Below, piece after piece: positions 51,483-60,279 of a stretch of 64,000 nt of DNA. Source of the stretch: Streptosporangiaceae bacterium (GTDB lineage Bacteria > Actinomycetota > Actinomycetes > Streptosporangiales > Streptosporangiaceae); NCBI GenBank assembly GCA_025964695.1, contig JAOPYK010000051.1, positions 27,416 to 91,415 of the forward strand, in the 5' to 3' direction. Within the stretch, counting starts at the first letter, position 1. Each line of letters begins with the position of its first letter. The notes under the pieces were generated by a model. It saw only the letters and a list, made by a program, of their open reading frames with translations. It did not search any database and was not told where the DNA came from. Made by a program: the position numbers and the translations under genes.

Positions 51483-52544
51483 ATGGCGAAGAAGGACTTT
51501 CAGCGGGAGGAGCCGACCGGTTCGGTTCTTTCGGCACTGACCCTGCTACGCGGCGCCTCAGCGAGTTCATCGATCTCTCAGATCCTGCTGGCCATCGGTG
51601 TCACCACCGCAGTGATCATTCTAGGCCTCATGAACCTCGACACCGTACGGGCCGGGGGCGCCAGCCTGGCCGGTGCGGACACGCAGTGGCTCATCCTCGC
51701 GGTAGTCGCCACCGTCGCGATCTGGGTGGCCGGGACGGTGACCCAGTTCGGTTCGATGCCGGGGTTTCCACCGGTCAGCCGGGTGTTCGCCGTGCAGGTG
51801 GCGGCGTCGTTCGCCAACCACCTGCTGCCCGCCGGTTCGGGGGGCATCGCCGTCAACGTGCGCTTCCTCCAGCGGCACGGGCTCAGCCGTGGCGCGGCGG
51901 TGGGGTCGGTGGGGCTGAACTCACTGGCAGGCCTGGTGACGCACATCATGCTCGTGGCCGGCGCCGTCCTGATCAGCCCGGCCGTGCTGAGCAGCGTCCG
52001 GGACAAGATCGACTGGAAGCAGCCCGTCAGGGCCGCGGGGAACAATTTGTGGGTCGTGGGCGCGGTGGCCGGCGCGCTCATCCTGATCGCATTGCTGGTG
52101 ACCCGCGGCAGGCCGGGCAACTGGGGCCGGGCGCTGATCGCCCGCTGCCGCTGGGCGTGGAAGCGCCTGGTGCGTGAGATGAAGTCGCTGGGCACGGTGG
52201 TGCGCAACCCGTCCCGCGCGGCGGCGCTCTGGCTGGGGTCCCTGTCGGTACCGCTGTTGCACGGCATGATCCTTTACGCGGTGCTGCGGAGCATCGGAAC
52301 CCCGATCGCGATGGGAACCGCCATCGCGATCTACGTGGTGGTGTCCTCGCTGTCCGCCGTCATCCCCTCGCCGGGTGGCATCGGGGCGCTCGACGTGGCG
52401 CTGGTGGCGGCCTTCGCCGCGGTGGGGGTCTCCTCCCCTGCCGCGCTCGCCGCGGTCCTGGGGTATCGGCTGCTGACCGTCTGGGTGCCGTTGCTGCCGG
52501 GAGCGTGTGTGTTCGCGGTGCTGCTCCGCCGCCGGATCATCTGA
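51483..52544 (+). CDS. Lysylphosphatidylglycerol synthase-type transmembrane protein (UPF0104)
   Basis: 353 aa with about eight membrane helices: ILLAIGVTTAVIILGLMNL, VAIWVAGTVTQFGSMPG, FANHLLPAGSGGIAVNVRFL, and IPSPGGIGALDVALVAAFA. These are the LPG_synthase_TM marks also seen in AglD. It has the flippase-like membrane part only, without the C-terminal aminoacyl transferase. The ATG at 51483 follows AGGGAG. Its last 214 bp overlap the antisense PAP2 gene. Likely role in lipid or lipid-linked sugar transfer at the membrane. Confidence 0.85.
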   Translation: MAKKDFQREEPTGSVLSALTLLRGASASSSISQILLAIGVTTAVIILGLMNLDTVRAGGASLAGADTQWLILAVVATVAIWVAGTVTQFGSMPGFPPVSRVFAVQVAASFANHLLPAGSGGIAVNVRFLQRHGLSRGAAVGSVGLNSLAGLVTHIMLVAGAVLISPAVLSSVRDKIDWKQPVRAAGNNLWVVGAVAGALILIALLVTRGRPGNWGRALIARCRWAWKRLVREMKSLGTVVRNPSRAAALWLGSLSVPLLHGMILYAVLRSIGTPIAMGTAIAIYVVVSSLSAVIPSPGGIGALDVALVAAFAAVGVSSPAALAAVLGYRLLTVWVPLLPGACVFAVLLRRRII

Positions 52545-53416
52545 AACCGGCTCCGGCCGGAGAACGCTCCGCTGCCTACGGGCGACCACCAGGGGAACGC
52601 CCACCACCAGAACGGCAACGACCGCAGGGTCGGCCGGCGAATGCTGACCAGTGCGGGCTTGTCCGGCCGGAGCAGCCCGGTGGCCCAGGTCGTGGCGAGG
52701 GCCACGACGACCCCCGCGACGACGTCCAGCACATAGTGGTTGGCCGTGACGACCACTACGACGGCGGTGACGGCCGGGTAGAGGTGAGAGCCCAGGCGCC
52801 CCCGGTAGCGGCGGAGCAGCGCCACGGCGACCAGGCTCGTCCATACCGCCCAGGCCAGATGCAGTGAGGGCATGGCGGCATACTGATCGGCCTCGACCGG
52901 GCCGCCGTGGCTGCTTCCGAAGCCGGCCTCCGCCACCGAGTCGATGTAGCCGGCACCGGGAAGCAGCCGGGGCGGCATCACCGGCAGGAAGAAGAAGACG
53001 GTCATCCCGACCAGGTTGGTCGCCACCAGCGCATTACGGGCACGCCGATAGAGGGTGGGGCTGCTGATGTAGCACCAGGCCAGGACCGTGAGCGTGACGC
53101 TGATGTGGGCGAACTGGTACCAGTACGCCGCCACCAGCGACAGCGCGTCATGGTCGGTCAGCCAGTGGTTGCCCTCGTCCTCGAGGTTCAGACGGAGCAC
53201 CCGCTCGATCGAGAGGACGTCCCAGCCGTGCTGCAGCGCCGGACCACCACGCACCGAGGCCAGCGAGCGGACGTAGTCGTACACCTTGATCAGAACGAGC
53301 ACGATGAGAAGTTCGCCGATCAGGTGCGGACGCTTGATCTCGAGCGACTGCCTGTTCCGTGATGCCTCAGCCGGATCGCTGGGCTGGCCCGGGCGGATTT
53401 CCGCGGGGCGCGGCAT
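52331..53416 (-). CDS. PAP2/inositol-phosphorylceramide-synthase-like phosphatase, extended C-terminus
   Basis: 361 aa. Six membrane helices with a PAP2 active site: motif MPSLHLAWAVWTSLVAVALLRRYRG and NHYVLDVVAGV, with His in each. The core ends about residue 270 (WATGLLRPDKPALV). The remaining 85 or so residues are read antisense to the preceding LPG-synthase gene and look like opposite-strand translation (WWWAFPWWSPVGSG, Ser/Thr/Ala-rich). It acts on lipid phosphates at the outer face of the membrane. Confidence 0.82.
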   Translation of the reverse strand: MPRPAEIRPGQPSDPAEASRNRQSLEIKRPHLIGELLIVLVLIKVYDYVRSLASVRGGPALQHGWDVLSIERVLRLNLEDEGNHWLTDHDALSLVAAYWYQFAHISVTLTVLAWCYISSPTLYRRARNALVATNLVGMTVFFFLPVMPPRLLPGAGYIDSVAEAGFGSSHGGPVEADQYAAMPSLHLAWAVWTSLVAVALLRRYRGRLGSHLYPAVTAVVVVVTANHYVLDVVAGVVVALATTWATGLLRPDKPALVSIRRPTLRSLPFWWWAFPWWSPVGSGAFSGRSRFQMIRRRSSTANTHAPGSNGTQTVSSRYPRTAASAAGEETPTAAKAATSATSSAPMPPGEGMTADSEDTTT

Positions 53417-53431
53417 GGTCGGATGAATGTC

Positions 53432-54592
53432 TCAGCCCGCCATTCCGAACAGGCCGCGCTTGAGCGGCAGACGCAGACGATCGATGGCAAGCTCATACAT
53501 CTCGGTCGTGAGGTCGACCACATCCGGCCAGGTCACGGTGGGCGGCACCGCCCGGTTGCGGGCCGCGATCGCGTGCCTTTCGGCGGCGTCGGTTGCCAGC
53601 CTGATGATGGCCTGGGTCATGGCTGAGTCACTGTCGGCGAGAATGCCCTCCTCACCGTCGCTGACGAACTCTCCGATTCCGCCCTCGGCCCGCGCCACCA
53701 CGGGAAGCCCGGCGCACCGCGCCTCGAGGGCGGCGATGCCGAAGGACTCCAAAATCGCGGGGGCAACGAACAGGTCGGCCCGGGCGAACAGGGACCGGAT
53801 CTCGGACCGCGGCAGCCGCCCCGGCATGCTCACCCATCCGGTCATCGCATGACGGCGGAGATAGCGCTCCAGCACGGGCCGCTTCGGGCCTTCTCCAACT
53901 ATCACGGCCCGGATACGGGTGGACGGCGGCATCGCGGCTTGAGCCGCGCGGAGCATCCGCAACAGGTGAATGGGCCGCTTACGGGCCGCCAGACGCATCA
54001 CCGCGACGACGAGCACCTCATCCGGTTTTCTGGGCAACGGCTCGACCCGCCACGCCGACGCGTCGATTCCGTTCGGCAGGACGAGCACCGGCGCCGGTCC
54101 GACGAGTCGCCGCAGCGGCTCGGCCGCGGCGTCGCTCACGGCCGTCCAAACGGCGGGCCAAGACGACCAGTTTACGCCCGTATCCAAGGCCCGGAAGGCG
54201 GGCTCCAAATAAGAGATCAAGGAATGCACCGTCACCACGGTGGGAACGTGCGCGGCGCCGGCCGCCGCGGCGAAGGCCAGCGGCGAAAAGGGCCCCGCGT
54301 GCGCGTGTACGACGTCGTACCCGCCCTCGCGGAGCATGCGCCGGCCGGCCCGCAGGCCGGCCGGATGCAACCACGACGAGAAGGGCACCGCCTCGGTCAC
54401 CCTGTGTACGTGCAGGCCACCGGCACCGTCACCGCGGCGCTCCGCGCGGCGCTCACCGGCCGGCCGAGGGGAGGACGTGATCACCTCGACCTCGTGTCCC
54501 GCAGCCTGCTGGCGCATGGCGAGATCCCGGACGTGCATCTCGATGCCACCCAAGCGCGGAAGGTAGAAGTCGGTGACGTGGGCAATTCTCAT
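53432..54592 (-). CDS. GT4-family glycosyltransferase
   Basis: 386 aa starting MRIAHVTDFYLPRLGGIE, the N-terminal Rossmann acceptor fold with Gly-rich loop (HVRDLAMRQQAAGHEVEV). The C-terminal nucleotide-sugar domain has VLVVAVMRLAARKRPIHLLRM and the E-x7-E motif in LESFGIAALEARCAG. A soluble retaining enzyme of the MshA/PimB class. It is divergent from a PIG-L deacetylase, the same pairing of activities as in mycothiol or PI-mannoside-type assembly, but the products are not predictable. Confidence 0.88.
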   Translation of the reverse strand: MRIAHVTDFYLPRLGGIEMHVRDLAMRQQAAGHEVEVITSSPRPAGERRAERRGDGAGGLHVHRVTEAVPFSSWLHPAGLRAGRRMLREGGYDVVHAHAGPFSPLAFAAAAGAAHVPTVVTVHSLISYLEPAFRALDTGVNWSSWPAVWTAVSDAAAEPLRRLVGPAPVLVLPNGIDASAWRVEPLPRKPDEVLVVAVMRLAARKRPIHLLRMLRAAQAAMPPSTRIRAVIVGEGPKRPVLERYLRRHAMTGWVSMPGRLPRSEIRSLFARADLFVAPAILESFGIAALEARCAGLPVVARAEGGIGEFVSDGEEGILADSDSAMTQAIIRLATDAAERHAIAARNRAVPPTVTWPDVVDLTTEMYELAIDRLRLPLKRGLFGMAG

Positions 54593-54663
54593 ACAATGTT
54601 CTCCGGATCTACAGGCCCGCATACGCTATCTGACACCTCCGCACCCTTTGCGAGACTTACCTC

Positions 54664-55476
54664 GTGCCTCACACCGTTATCTCCTTCCACGCGCACCCCG
54701 ACGATGAGGCTCTGCTCACCGCGGGGACCCTGGCACGGGCGGCCGCGGCGGGTCATCGGGTGGTCCTCGTGGTCGCCACCCGCGGTGAGGCCGGACTTGC
54801 CTCGACCGCCATGGGAACAGGCGATGTGCTGGCCCAACGGCGTACGGCCGAGTTGATGCGATCGGCCGAGGCGCTCGGTTGCGCCCGGGTCGAGTGCCTC
54901 GGTTATGCGGACTCCGGAATGGCCGATGCCCCCTCTGGAATCGAAAACGCGTTCGCCCGGGTCGACACCGAGGAGGCGGCTCGGCGGCTCGCGGAAATCC
55001 TCCTTGAGGAGGAGGCCGACGTCCTCACTATTTACGACCCGGCCGGCGGCTACGGTCATCCCGATCACGTACAGATCCATCATGTCGGCATCCGGGCCGC
55101 CGAGCTGGCGGCCACCCCGGTCGTACTCGAGGCCACCGTGGATCGGGGACTGCTGCAGCGCGCCCTGCGCGTCATCAGCCGGGTGCCCGGCGTTCCCGCG
55201 GACTTCGCCCCGGATCGCTTCGCGAAGGCCTACACGGCCACGGAAGCGCTCACCCACCGGATCGACGTCCGCCGCTTCGCCCGGCACAAGCGCGCCGCCA
55301 TGGCCGCGCACGCCAGCCAGGCCAGTTCCGACGGCGGGGACCGGACCCTCGCCGTGCTGTTGAAGCTCCCCTTCCCGTTGTTCCGCTGGGCGCTCGGCCA
55401 TGAGTGGTACGTCGAGCGCGGCCGCGCCCCCGGCGGGCCCCTCCTGGACGACCTCTTCGCAAGCCTGAGAGAGTGA
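54664..55476 (+). CDS. PIG-L family deacetylase (MshB-like)
   Basis: 270 aa zinc-dependent N-acetylglucosaminide-type deacetylase. Metal and catalytic residues are His11-Pro-Asp13-Asp14-Glu15 in FHAHPDDEALL, and HPDHVQIHHVG downstream. The GTG start lies in a 71-bp gap from the divergent glycosyltransferase. PIG-L proteins deacetylate GlcNAc-inositol, GlcNAc-PI or antibiotic intermediates. The SDR gene follows 34 bp later and may be co-transcribed. Confidence 0.88.
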   Translation: MPHTVISFHAHPDDEALLTAGTLARAAAAGHRVVLVVATRGEAGLASTAMGTGDVLAQRRTAELMRSAEALGCARVECLGYADSGMADAPSGIENAFARVDTEEAARRLAEILLEEEADVLTIYDPAGGYGHPDHVQIHHVGIRAAELAATPVVLEATVDRGLLQRALRVISRVPGVPADFAPDRFAKAYTATEALTHRIDVRRFARHKRAAMAAHASQASSDGGDRTLAVLLKLPFPLFRWALGHEWYVERGRAPGGPLLDDLFASLRE

Positions 55477-55510
55477 ACCCTCCCGCATCAGCGTGCCCTG
55501 GGAGGAATCC

Positions 55511-56389
55511 ATGACCACCCCGGAGCCCGGGCCGGACGCGTCCTCGGTGCGAGGCAGGATCTGCGTGGTGACCGGCGGCAACTCCGGCATCGGCAAAGCC
55601 GCCGCCCACGAATTGACCGGGCTCGGTGCCACGGTGGTGCTGGTGTGCCGTGATCCCGTCCGAGGCCGGGCGGCCCTCGAGGAGGTCACGGCCGTCGCCG
55701 GCCCGGAGAACCCGCCGCAGCTGGAGATCGCTGATCTGTCGTCCATCGCGGAGGTTCGGGAGCTCGCCACGCGGCTGGGGACCCTCGACCGGATCGACGT
55801 ACTGATCAACAACGCCGGCCTGATCATGGGCAAGCGGCGGACCACCGCCGACGGCCTGGAGCTCACCTTCGCCGTCAACCATCTGGCGCCGTTCCTGCTC
55901 ACCACCCTGCTGGTGGAACGACTCACCGCGAGCGCGCCCGCCCGGGTGGTCACCGTCGCCTCGCGTGCCCACCGCCGGGCCCGCCTCGACCTGGGCGACC
56001 TCCAGCAGACCCGCGGCTACCGCGGCCGCCGGGCCTATGCCAACAGCAAGCTCGCCAACATCCTGTTCACCCGGGAACTCGCGGAGCGGCTGGCAGGCTC
56101 CGGGGTGACCGCCAACTGCCTGCACCCGGGAGTCGTCGCCACCGGCTACGCCCGCGAGGGCACCATGCTGGACCGGCTGGGGTTCCGGCTGGCCCGCCCG
56201 TTCCTGCTCTCCCCCGAGCGGGGCGCCGACACGGTCGTCCATCTCGCCACCGCCCCCGAGGTCGCCGAGGTGTCCGGCGCCTACTTCGCAGACCGCCGCC
56301 AGATCACGCCCTCCGCCGCCGCCCGCGACCAGACCTCGGCCCGGCGGTTGTGGCAGATCAGTGAGGAACTGACCGGCTCGTCGTTCTAG
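55511..56389 (+). CDS. Short-chain dehydrogenase/reductase (retinol-dehydrogenase-like)
   Basis: 292 aa. Cofactor motif VVTGGNSGIGKAAA, NNAG in LINNAGLIMG, and the catalytic Ser and Tyr-x3-Lys in TVASRAH and AYANSKLANI. The Arg after the first motif (VCRDPVRG) favours NADP. The ATG follows GGAGGA. Substrate unknown. It is the last gene before a convergent terminator. Confidence 0.92.
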   Translation: MTTPEPGPDASSVRGRICVVTGGNSGIGKAAAHELTGLGATVVLVCRDPVRGRAALEEVTAVAGPENPPQLEIADLSSIAEVRELATRLGTLDRIDVLINNAGLIMGKRRTTADGLELTFAVNHLAPFLLTTLLVERLTASAPARVVTVASRAHRRARLDLGDLQQTRGYRGRRAYANSKLANILFTRELAERLAGSGVTANCLHPGVVATGYAREGTMLDRLGFRLARPFLLSPERGADTVVHLATAPEVAEVSGAYFADRRQITPSAAARDQTSARRLWQISEELTGSSF

Positions 56390-56427
56390 GGCTTGCGACC
56401 GATACCGGGCGAAGGTGCCGGCGGCCT

Positions 56428-56486
56428 CCTCGTGATCCCGCAGTGTGATCCTGCAGTTCGTGGACGCCCACTGCGAGATCACGAGG
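56428..56486. terminator. Bidirectional terminator between SDR and ABC permease
   Basis: CCTCGTGATCccGCAGTG pairs with CACTGCgaGATCACGAGG (18-bp arms, two mismatches) around a 23-base loop. It lies between two converging genes and can end both transcripts. Confidence 0.75.
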
Positions 56487-56497
56487 GAGGATGCCGG

Positions 56498-57319
56498 TCA
56501 GGCGTCGCGGCGCTTCAACAGGTAGGCGGCGATGGCGAGCAGCACCACCGTCCACACGGCGAAGACCCCGAAACCCTGCCAGGGGGTGAGCAGATCGTTG
56601 GTCCCCTGGTGAGCCTGGCCGATCAGGTGACCGGCTTCGGAGGGCATGTAGGCATGGAGATGGTCGCCGAAGCTGCCGGGAAGCAGCTGGGTCAGCGGGG
56701 CGAGCACCAGCACGAAGCCGATCACCCCGGTGATCCCACCGGCGGAGTGCCGGACGATCGCGCCGATGGCCATCGAGAACAGGCCGAGCATGGCGAGGTA
56801 GAGACCGACTCCGATGACCGCCCGCAGCACTCCCGGATCCGAAAGGGAGACCGGCACCTTGCTGTGCAGGATCGCGGCGCCCAGGAAGAACGAGGGAAAA
56901 GCGATCACCTCGGCGACGACGAACACCAGCGCGGCGAAGACGACGCACTTGGCGGCGAGCATCGGCAGCCGCGCCGGCACGGCGAGGAGCGTGGACCGGA
57001 TCATGCCGGTCGAGTACTCACTTGTGATGACCAACACGCCGAGGACGCAGATCGTCAGCTGGCTGAGCTGAAAACCCGAGCCCAGGATCGCTCCGGCGGG
57101 GTCCGCGATCATCTGAGCCCGTTGCGGAGGATCCATCTTGTCCCACTGGCCCACGGTAAGCCCCATGAACAGAGCCGTGAAGCCGAAGGTGATCAGGATC
57201 AGCAGGAGCAGCGACCAGAAGGTGGAGCGTACGGAGCGGATCTTCGTCCACTCGGCCAGGAGGAGCCGTCCGATGCGCGGGCCGGTGGCCTGGTCGGCGG
57301 ACACGGTCGCGGTCGTCAC
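56498..57319 (-). CDS. ABC-2-type transporter permease
   Basis: 273 aa with six membrane helices: RSTFWSLLLLILITFGFTALF, QLSQLTICVLGVLVITSEYS, then GMIRSTLLAVPARLPMLAAKC. This is the pattern of ABC-2 permeases in antibiotic-resistance or bacitracin-type exporters of actinomycetes. Its start overlaps the ATPase stop by 4 bp, so the two form one transporter. Substrate unknown. Confidence 0.85.
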   Translation of the reverse strand: MTTATVSADQATGPRIGRLLLAEWTKIRSVRSTFWSLLLLILITFGFTALFMGLTVGQWDKMDPPQRAQMIADPAGAILGSGFQLSQLTICVLGVLVITSEYSTGMIRSTLLAVPARLPMLAAKCVVFAALVFVVAEVIAFPSFFLGAAILHSKVPVSLSDPGVLRAVIGVGLYLAMLGLFSMAIGAIVRHSAGGITGVIGFVLVLAPLTQLLPGSFGDHLHAYMPSEAGHLIGQAHQGTNDLLTPWQGFGVFAVWTVVLLAIAAYLLKRRDA

Positions 57320-58263
57320 AACGCACCTCCAGGGGATTCCACGGTGCCGTCAGCGGTGGCGACCGTGGTGTGGAACTCCACCGAGCCACTGGTCAGCTCC
57401 ATGAACGCCTCCTCCAGCGAGGCCCGCTGCGGGGTGAGCTCGTGCAGCACCAGACCGGCGGCCGAAGCCAACTCCCCGATCCGCGGGGCCTCGATACCCG
57501 TCACGAGCAGGGCGCCGTCACCGTCACGGCTCACTTCACCTCCGGCGCCGGTCAGCTCCGCGGTCAGCTCGTCCGGATGCGGCGCGCGGACCAGGACCAG
57601 GCGCTTGGAACTCCGTTCGACGAACTCCTGCACCCCGGTGTCGGCGATGAGCTTGCCGCGGCCGATCACGATGAGGTGCTCGGCGGTCAGCGCCATTTCC
57701 GACATCAGATGGCTGGAGACGAAAATGGTGCGTCCCTCGGCGGCCAGCGCCTTCAGCAGATTCCGGATCCACAGGATGCCCTCCGGGTCCAGGCCGTTGA
57801 CCGGCTCGTCCAGGATCAGCACCCGGGGGTCACCGAGCATCGCGGCGGCGATCCCCAGCCGCTGTCCCATGCCCAGGGAGAATCCACCGGCCCGCTTCCG
57901 TGCCACCTCGGTGAGACCGACCAGTTCCAGCACCGCGTCCACCCTCGACCGCGGGAGTCCCTGGGTCTGGGCCAGGTAGAGCAGATGGTTGTAGGCGCTG
58001 CGGCCGGTGTGCACCGCCCGTGCCTCCAGCAGGGCACCGACCTGCCGGAGCGGATCGTGCAGCCGGTTGTAGGGCTTTCCGTCGATGGTCGCCGTACCGC
58101 TCTGCGGCCGGTCCAGGCCCAGGATGAGCCGCATCGTGGTCGACTTCCCGGCGCCGTTCGGGCCGAGGAAACCGGTCACCCTGTTCGATTCGACCGTGAA
58201 GCTCAGATGGTCGACGGCGAGTTTGTCACCATAACGTTTACTCAGGTCACGAACTTCGATCAT
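57316..58263 (-). CDS. ABC transporter ATP-binding protein (drug-export type)
   Basis: 315 aa from the ATG 58263, after GAAGGACC. Walker A LGPNGAGKSTTMRL, signature FSLGMGQRLGIAAAM (Q-loop form LGMGQ), Walker B VLILDEPVNGLDPEG, and His in SSHLMSE. The C-terminal 90 residues are the regulatory part of the ABCA/CcmA-like class. A longer frame to 58371 lacks a ribosome site. With the permease gene it makes a two-component exporter; self-resistance is one possibility. Confidence 0.88.
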   Translation of the reverse strand: MIEVRDLSKRYGDKLAVDHLSFTVESNRVTGFLGPNGAGKSTTMRLILGLDRPQSGTATIDGKPYNRLHDPLRQVGALLEARAVHTGRSAYNHLLYLAQTQGLPRSRVDAVLELVGLTEVARKRAGGFSLGMGQRLGIAAAMLGDPRVLILDEPVNGLDPEGILWIRNLLKALAAEGRTIFVSSHLMSEMALTAEHLIVIGRGKLIADTGVQEFVERSSKRLVLVRAPHPDELTAELTGAGGEVSRDGDGALLVTGIEAPRIGELASAAGLVLHELTPQRASLEEAFMELTSGSVEFHTTVATADGTVESPGGAL

Positions 58264-58715
58264 TCTTGGTCCTTCGGGGGGTTGGGCATGCTGGACTTTC
58301 CGCCCCATATACCTAGCGGGGAACTCCACACTCTGCCCGTTGCCGCGGCGTCGACCAAGGCTTCCGCGCACTTTCCCCCGCAGCCGGCCCGCCTGCTCGA
58401 CGGTCGGCGCCTATCGGAGGATGGGTGTCCTCACCACCGCCGAACCACCGCCGATGCCCCCTCCAGAGCCGGTCTCCAGCGCCCGTTTCGCCATCTTCCG
58501 CGATCACTGCGAGCATGTTCACCGACGATTGGGGCAACTTCCTTGGAACCGAGGGAGGATTCTCCGCGTCCTCAACGTTGTAGTCAAGGGCAGTGGGGAG
58601 TGCAGGATGGGGAGCGCCGATCGGGAGGGAGTCCACCAGGTGAGGGGTGACAACAGACCGAACTTCGACGCTTGGTTCAAGGAGAACGGAGACCGGGAGC
58701 GGGCGCACAGCTTTT
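58264..58715. other. 452-bp gap between ABC and sigma factor genes
   Basis: Open frames on both strands are GC artefacts without family signatures. The divergent promoter of the ABC unit must lie in the first 150 bp, but no clear hexamers were settled. Confidence 0.35.
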
Positions 58716-58743
58716 TTGACAAGGTACGCTCGCGGACTAACGA
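58716..58743 (+). promoter_or_regulatory. Candidate promoter of the HrdB-like sigma gene
   Basis: TTGACA (58716-58721), a perfect -35, is followed after 16 bp by TAACGA (58738-58743). The 5' leader to the GTG would be about 57 nt. The -10 is imperfect. Confidence 0.45.
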
Positions 58744-58806
58744 GCGGAATCTCGTACGGCTTGCACGCGTTACTCCGCACAGCACACTTAGTTCGAGGAG
58801 GCAGGC

Positions 58807-59886
58807 GTGACAGCTGCCGTGGCCGAGGGGCTGCGTAAGCCCGACTCCGAAGAGGAGATCCCGACGTCCGCAGAGGCATCCGCGGACGAGGCGGGCTCCG
58901 AGGAGGGGGCGTTCGTCCTCACCGACAACGACGAGGACGATGGCGCCCCGGCGCAAAAGATCACCGTCGCCGGCGCGACCGGCGACCCTGTGAAGGACTA
59001 TCTCCGGCAGATCGGTAAGGTCCCCCTCCTCAACGCCGTGCAGGAGGTCGAGATCGCCAAGCGCATCGAGGCCGGCCTGTTCGCCCAGGAGCAGCTCGCG
59101 GCCGAAGGTCCTGTGCTGTCCGAGGAGGACCGCGAAGACCTCGAGTGGATCGCCGAGGACGGTCGCCGGGCCAAGAACCACCTGCTCGAAGCGAACCTGC
59201 GGCTCGTGGTGTCGCTGGCCAAGCGCTACACCGGCCGCGGCATGCTGTTCCTGGACCTGATCCAGGAGGGCAACCTCGGTCTGATTCGTGCGGTGGAGAA
59301 GTTCGACTACACCAAGGGCTTCAAGTTCTCGACCTACGCCACCTGGTGGATCAAGCAGGCGATCACCAGGGCGATGGCCGACCAGGCACGCACCATCCGC
59401 ATCCCGGTGCACATGGTCGAGGTCATCAACAAGCTCTCCCGGCTGCAGCGGCAGATGCTCCAGGATCTCGGCCGCGACCCGACGCCGGAAGAGCTGGCCC
59501 GTGAGCTCGACATGACCCCTGAGAAGGTCGTCGAGGTCCAGAAGTACGGCCGGGAGCCCATCTCGCTGCACACTCCTCTCGGTGAGGAGGGCGACAGCGA
59601 GTTCGGTGACCTCATCGAGGACTCCGAGGCGGTGCTGCCGGCCGACGCGGTCAGCTTCACCCTGCTCCAGGAGCAGCTGCACTCGGTGCTCGACGCGCTG
59701 AGCGAGCGGGAGGCGGGTGTGGTGTCGATGCGATTCGGCCTGACCGACGGCCAGCCGAAGACCTTGGACGAGATCGGCCGGGTCTACGGGGTCACCCGGG
59801 AGCGGATCCGCCAGATCGAGTCGAAGACGATGTCGAAGCTGCGTCACCCGTCGCGTTCTCAGGCCCTGCGCGATTACCTGGAATAA
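58807..59886 (+). CDS. HrdB-like sigma-70 factor with short N-terminus
   Basis: 359 aa. Regions 1.2 to 4.2 are complete and resemble HrdB closely: [91 protein letters not shown]. The N-terminus is acidic and only about 55 residues; a principal HrdB has a much longer Lys/Ala region. It is probably a group 2 (HrdA/C/D-like) sigma recognising TTGACA/TATAAT-type promoters. GTG start after GAGGAGG. Terminated by a strong hairpin at 59900. Confidence 0.92.
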   Translation: MTAAVAEGLRKPDSEEEIPTSAEASADEAGSEEGAFVLTDNDEDDGAPAQKITVAGATGDPVKDYLRQIGKVPLLNAVQEVEIAKRIEAGLFAQEQLAAEGPVLSEEDREDLEWIAEDGRRAKNHLLEANLRLVVSLAKRYTGRGMLFLDLIQEGNLGLIRAVEKFDYTKGFKFSTYATWWIKQAITRAMADQARTIRIPVHMVEVINKLSRLQRQMLQDLGRDPTPEELARELDMTPEKVVEVQKYGREPISLHTPLGEEGDSEFGDLIEDSEAVLPADAVSFTLLQEQLHSVLDALSEREAGVVSMRFGLTDGQPKTLDEIGRVYGVTRERIRQIESKTMSKLRHPSRSQALRDYLE

Positions 59887-59899
59887 CGGACCTGCGACC

Positions 59900-59935
59900 G
59901 TGAGGCCCCGCCCCGACCACGGGACGGGGCCTCAC
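59900..59935 (+). terminator. Terminator after the sigma factor gene
   Basis: GTGAGGCCCCGcCCCG pairs with CGGGaCGGGGCCTCAC around a 4-base loop, 14 bp beyond the stop at 59886. Confidence 0.85.
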
Positions 59936-59954
59936 GTGCTCGGCCACCCTGATC

Positions 59955-60230
59955 GGCGGCCCCTTCGCCGTAGGCGACGGGGAGCACGCCGTGCTCGGCC
60001 AGCCAGTCGTGGTTCGCCGCACCGGCCAGGCCGATCACCGTCGCACCGGCGTTCTTGGCCGGCTGCACGGCGACCGAGCCAACGCCACCCGCGGCACCGG
60101 AGACGACGACCGTGTCGCCCTTACCCGCCGACACCGCCCGGACCGCCGCGTACGCCGTCGTACCCACGACGAACAGTGAGCCGGAATCCTCACGTCCGGA
60201 AGCATGCGCTTGGTTGGCAACCTCTGTCAA
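59955..60230 (-). pseudogene. MDR-type (quinone oxidoreductase) remnant
   Basis: About 85 residues of the nucleotide-binding part of a zinc-less medium-chain dehydrogenase: GTTAYAAVRAVSAGKGDTVV, SGAAGGVGSVAVQPAKNAG, ATVIGLAGAANHDWLAEHG. The N-terminal catalytic part and the C-terminus are missing. The frame continues antisense into the nSTAND gene end but there is no normal start. Confidence 0.75.
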
Positions 60231-60279
60231 CGCATGATCCTCATTGACCGCCCGGTGACCGCCAGGGCCGCTCAGCTCA

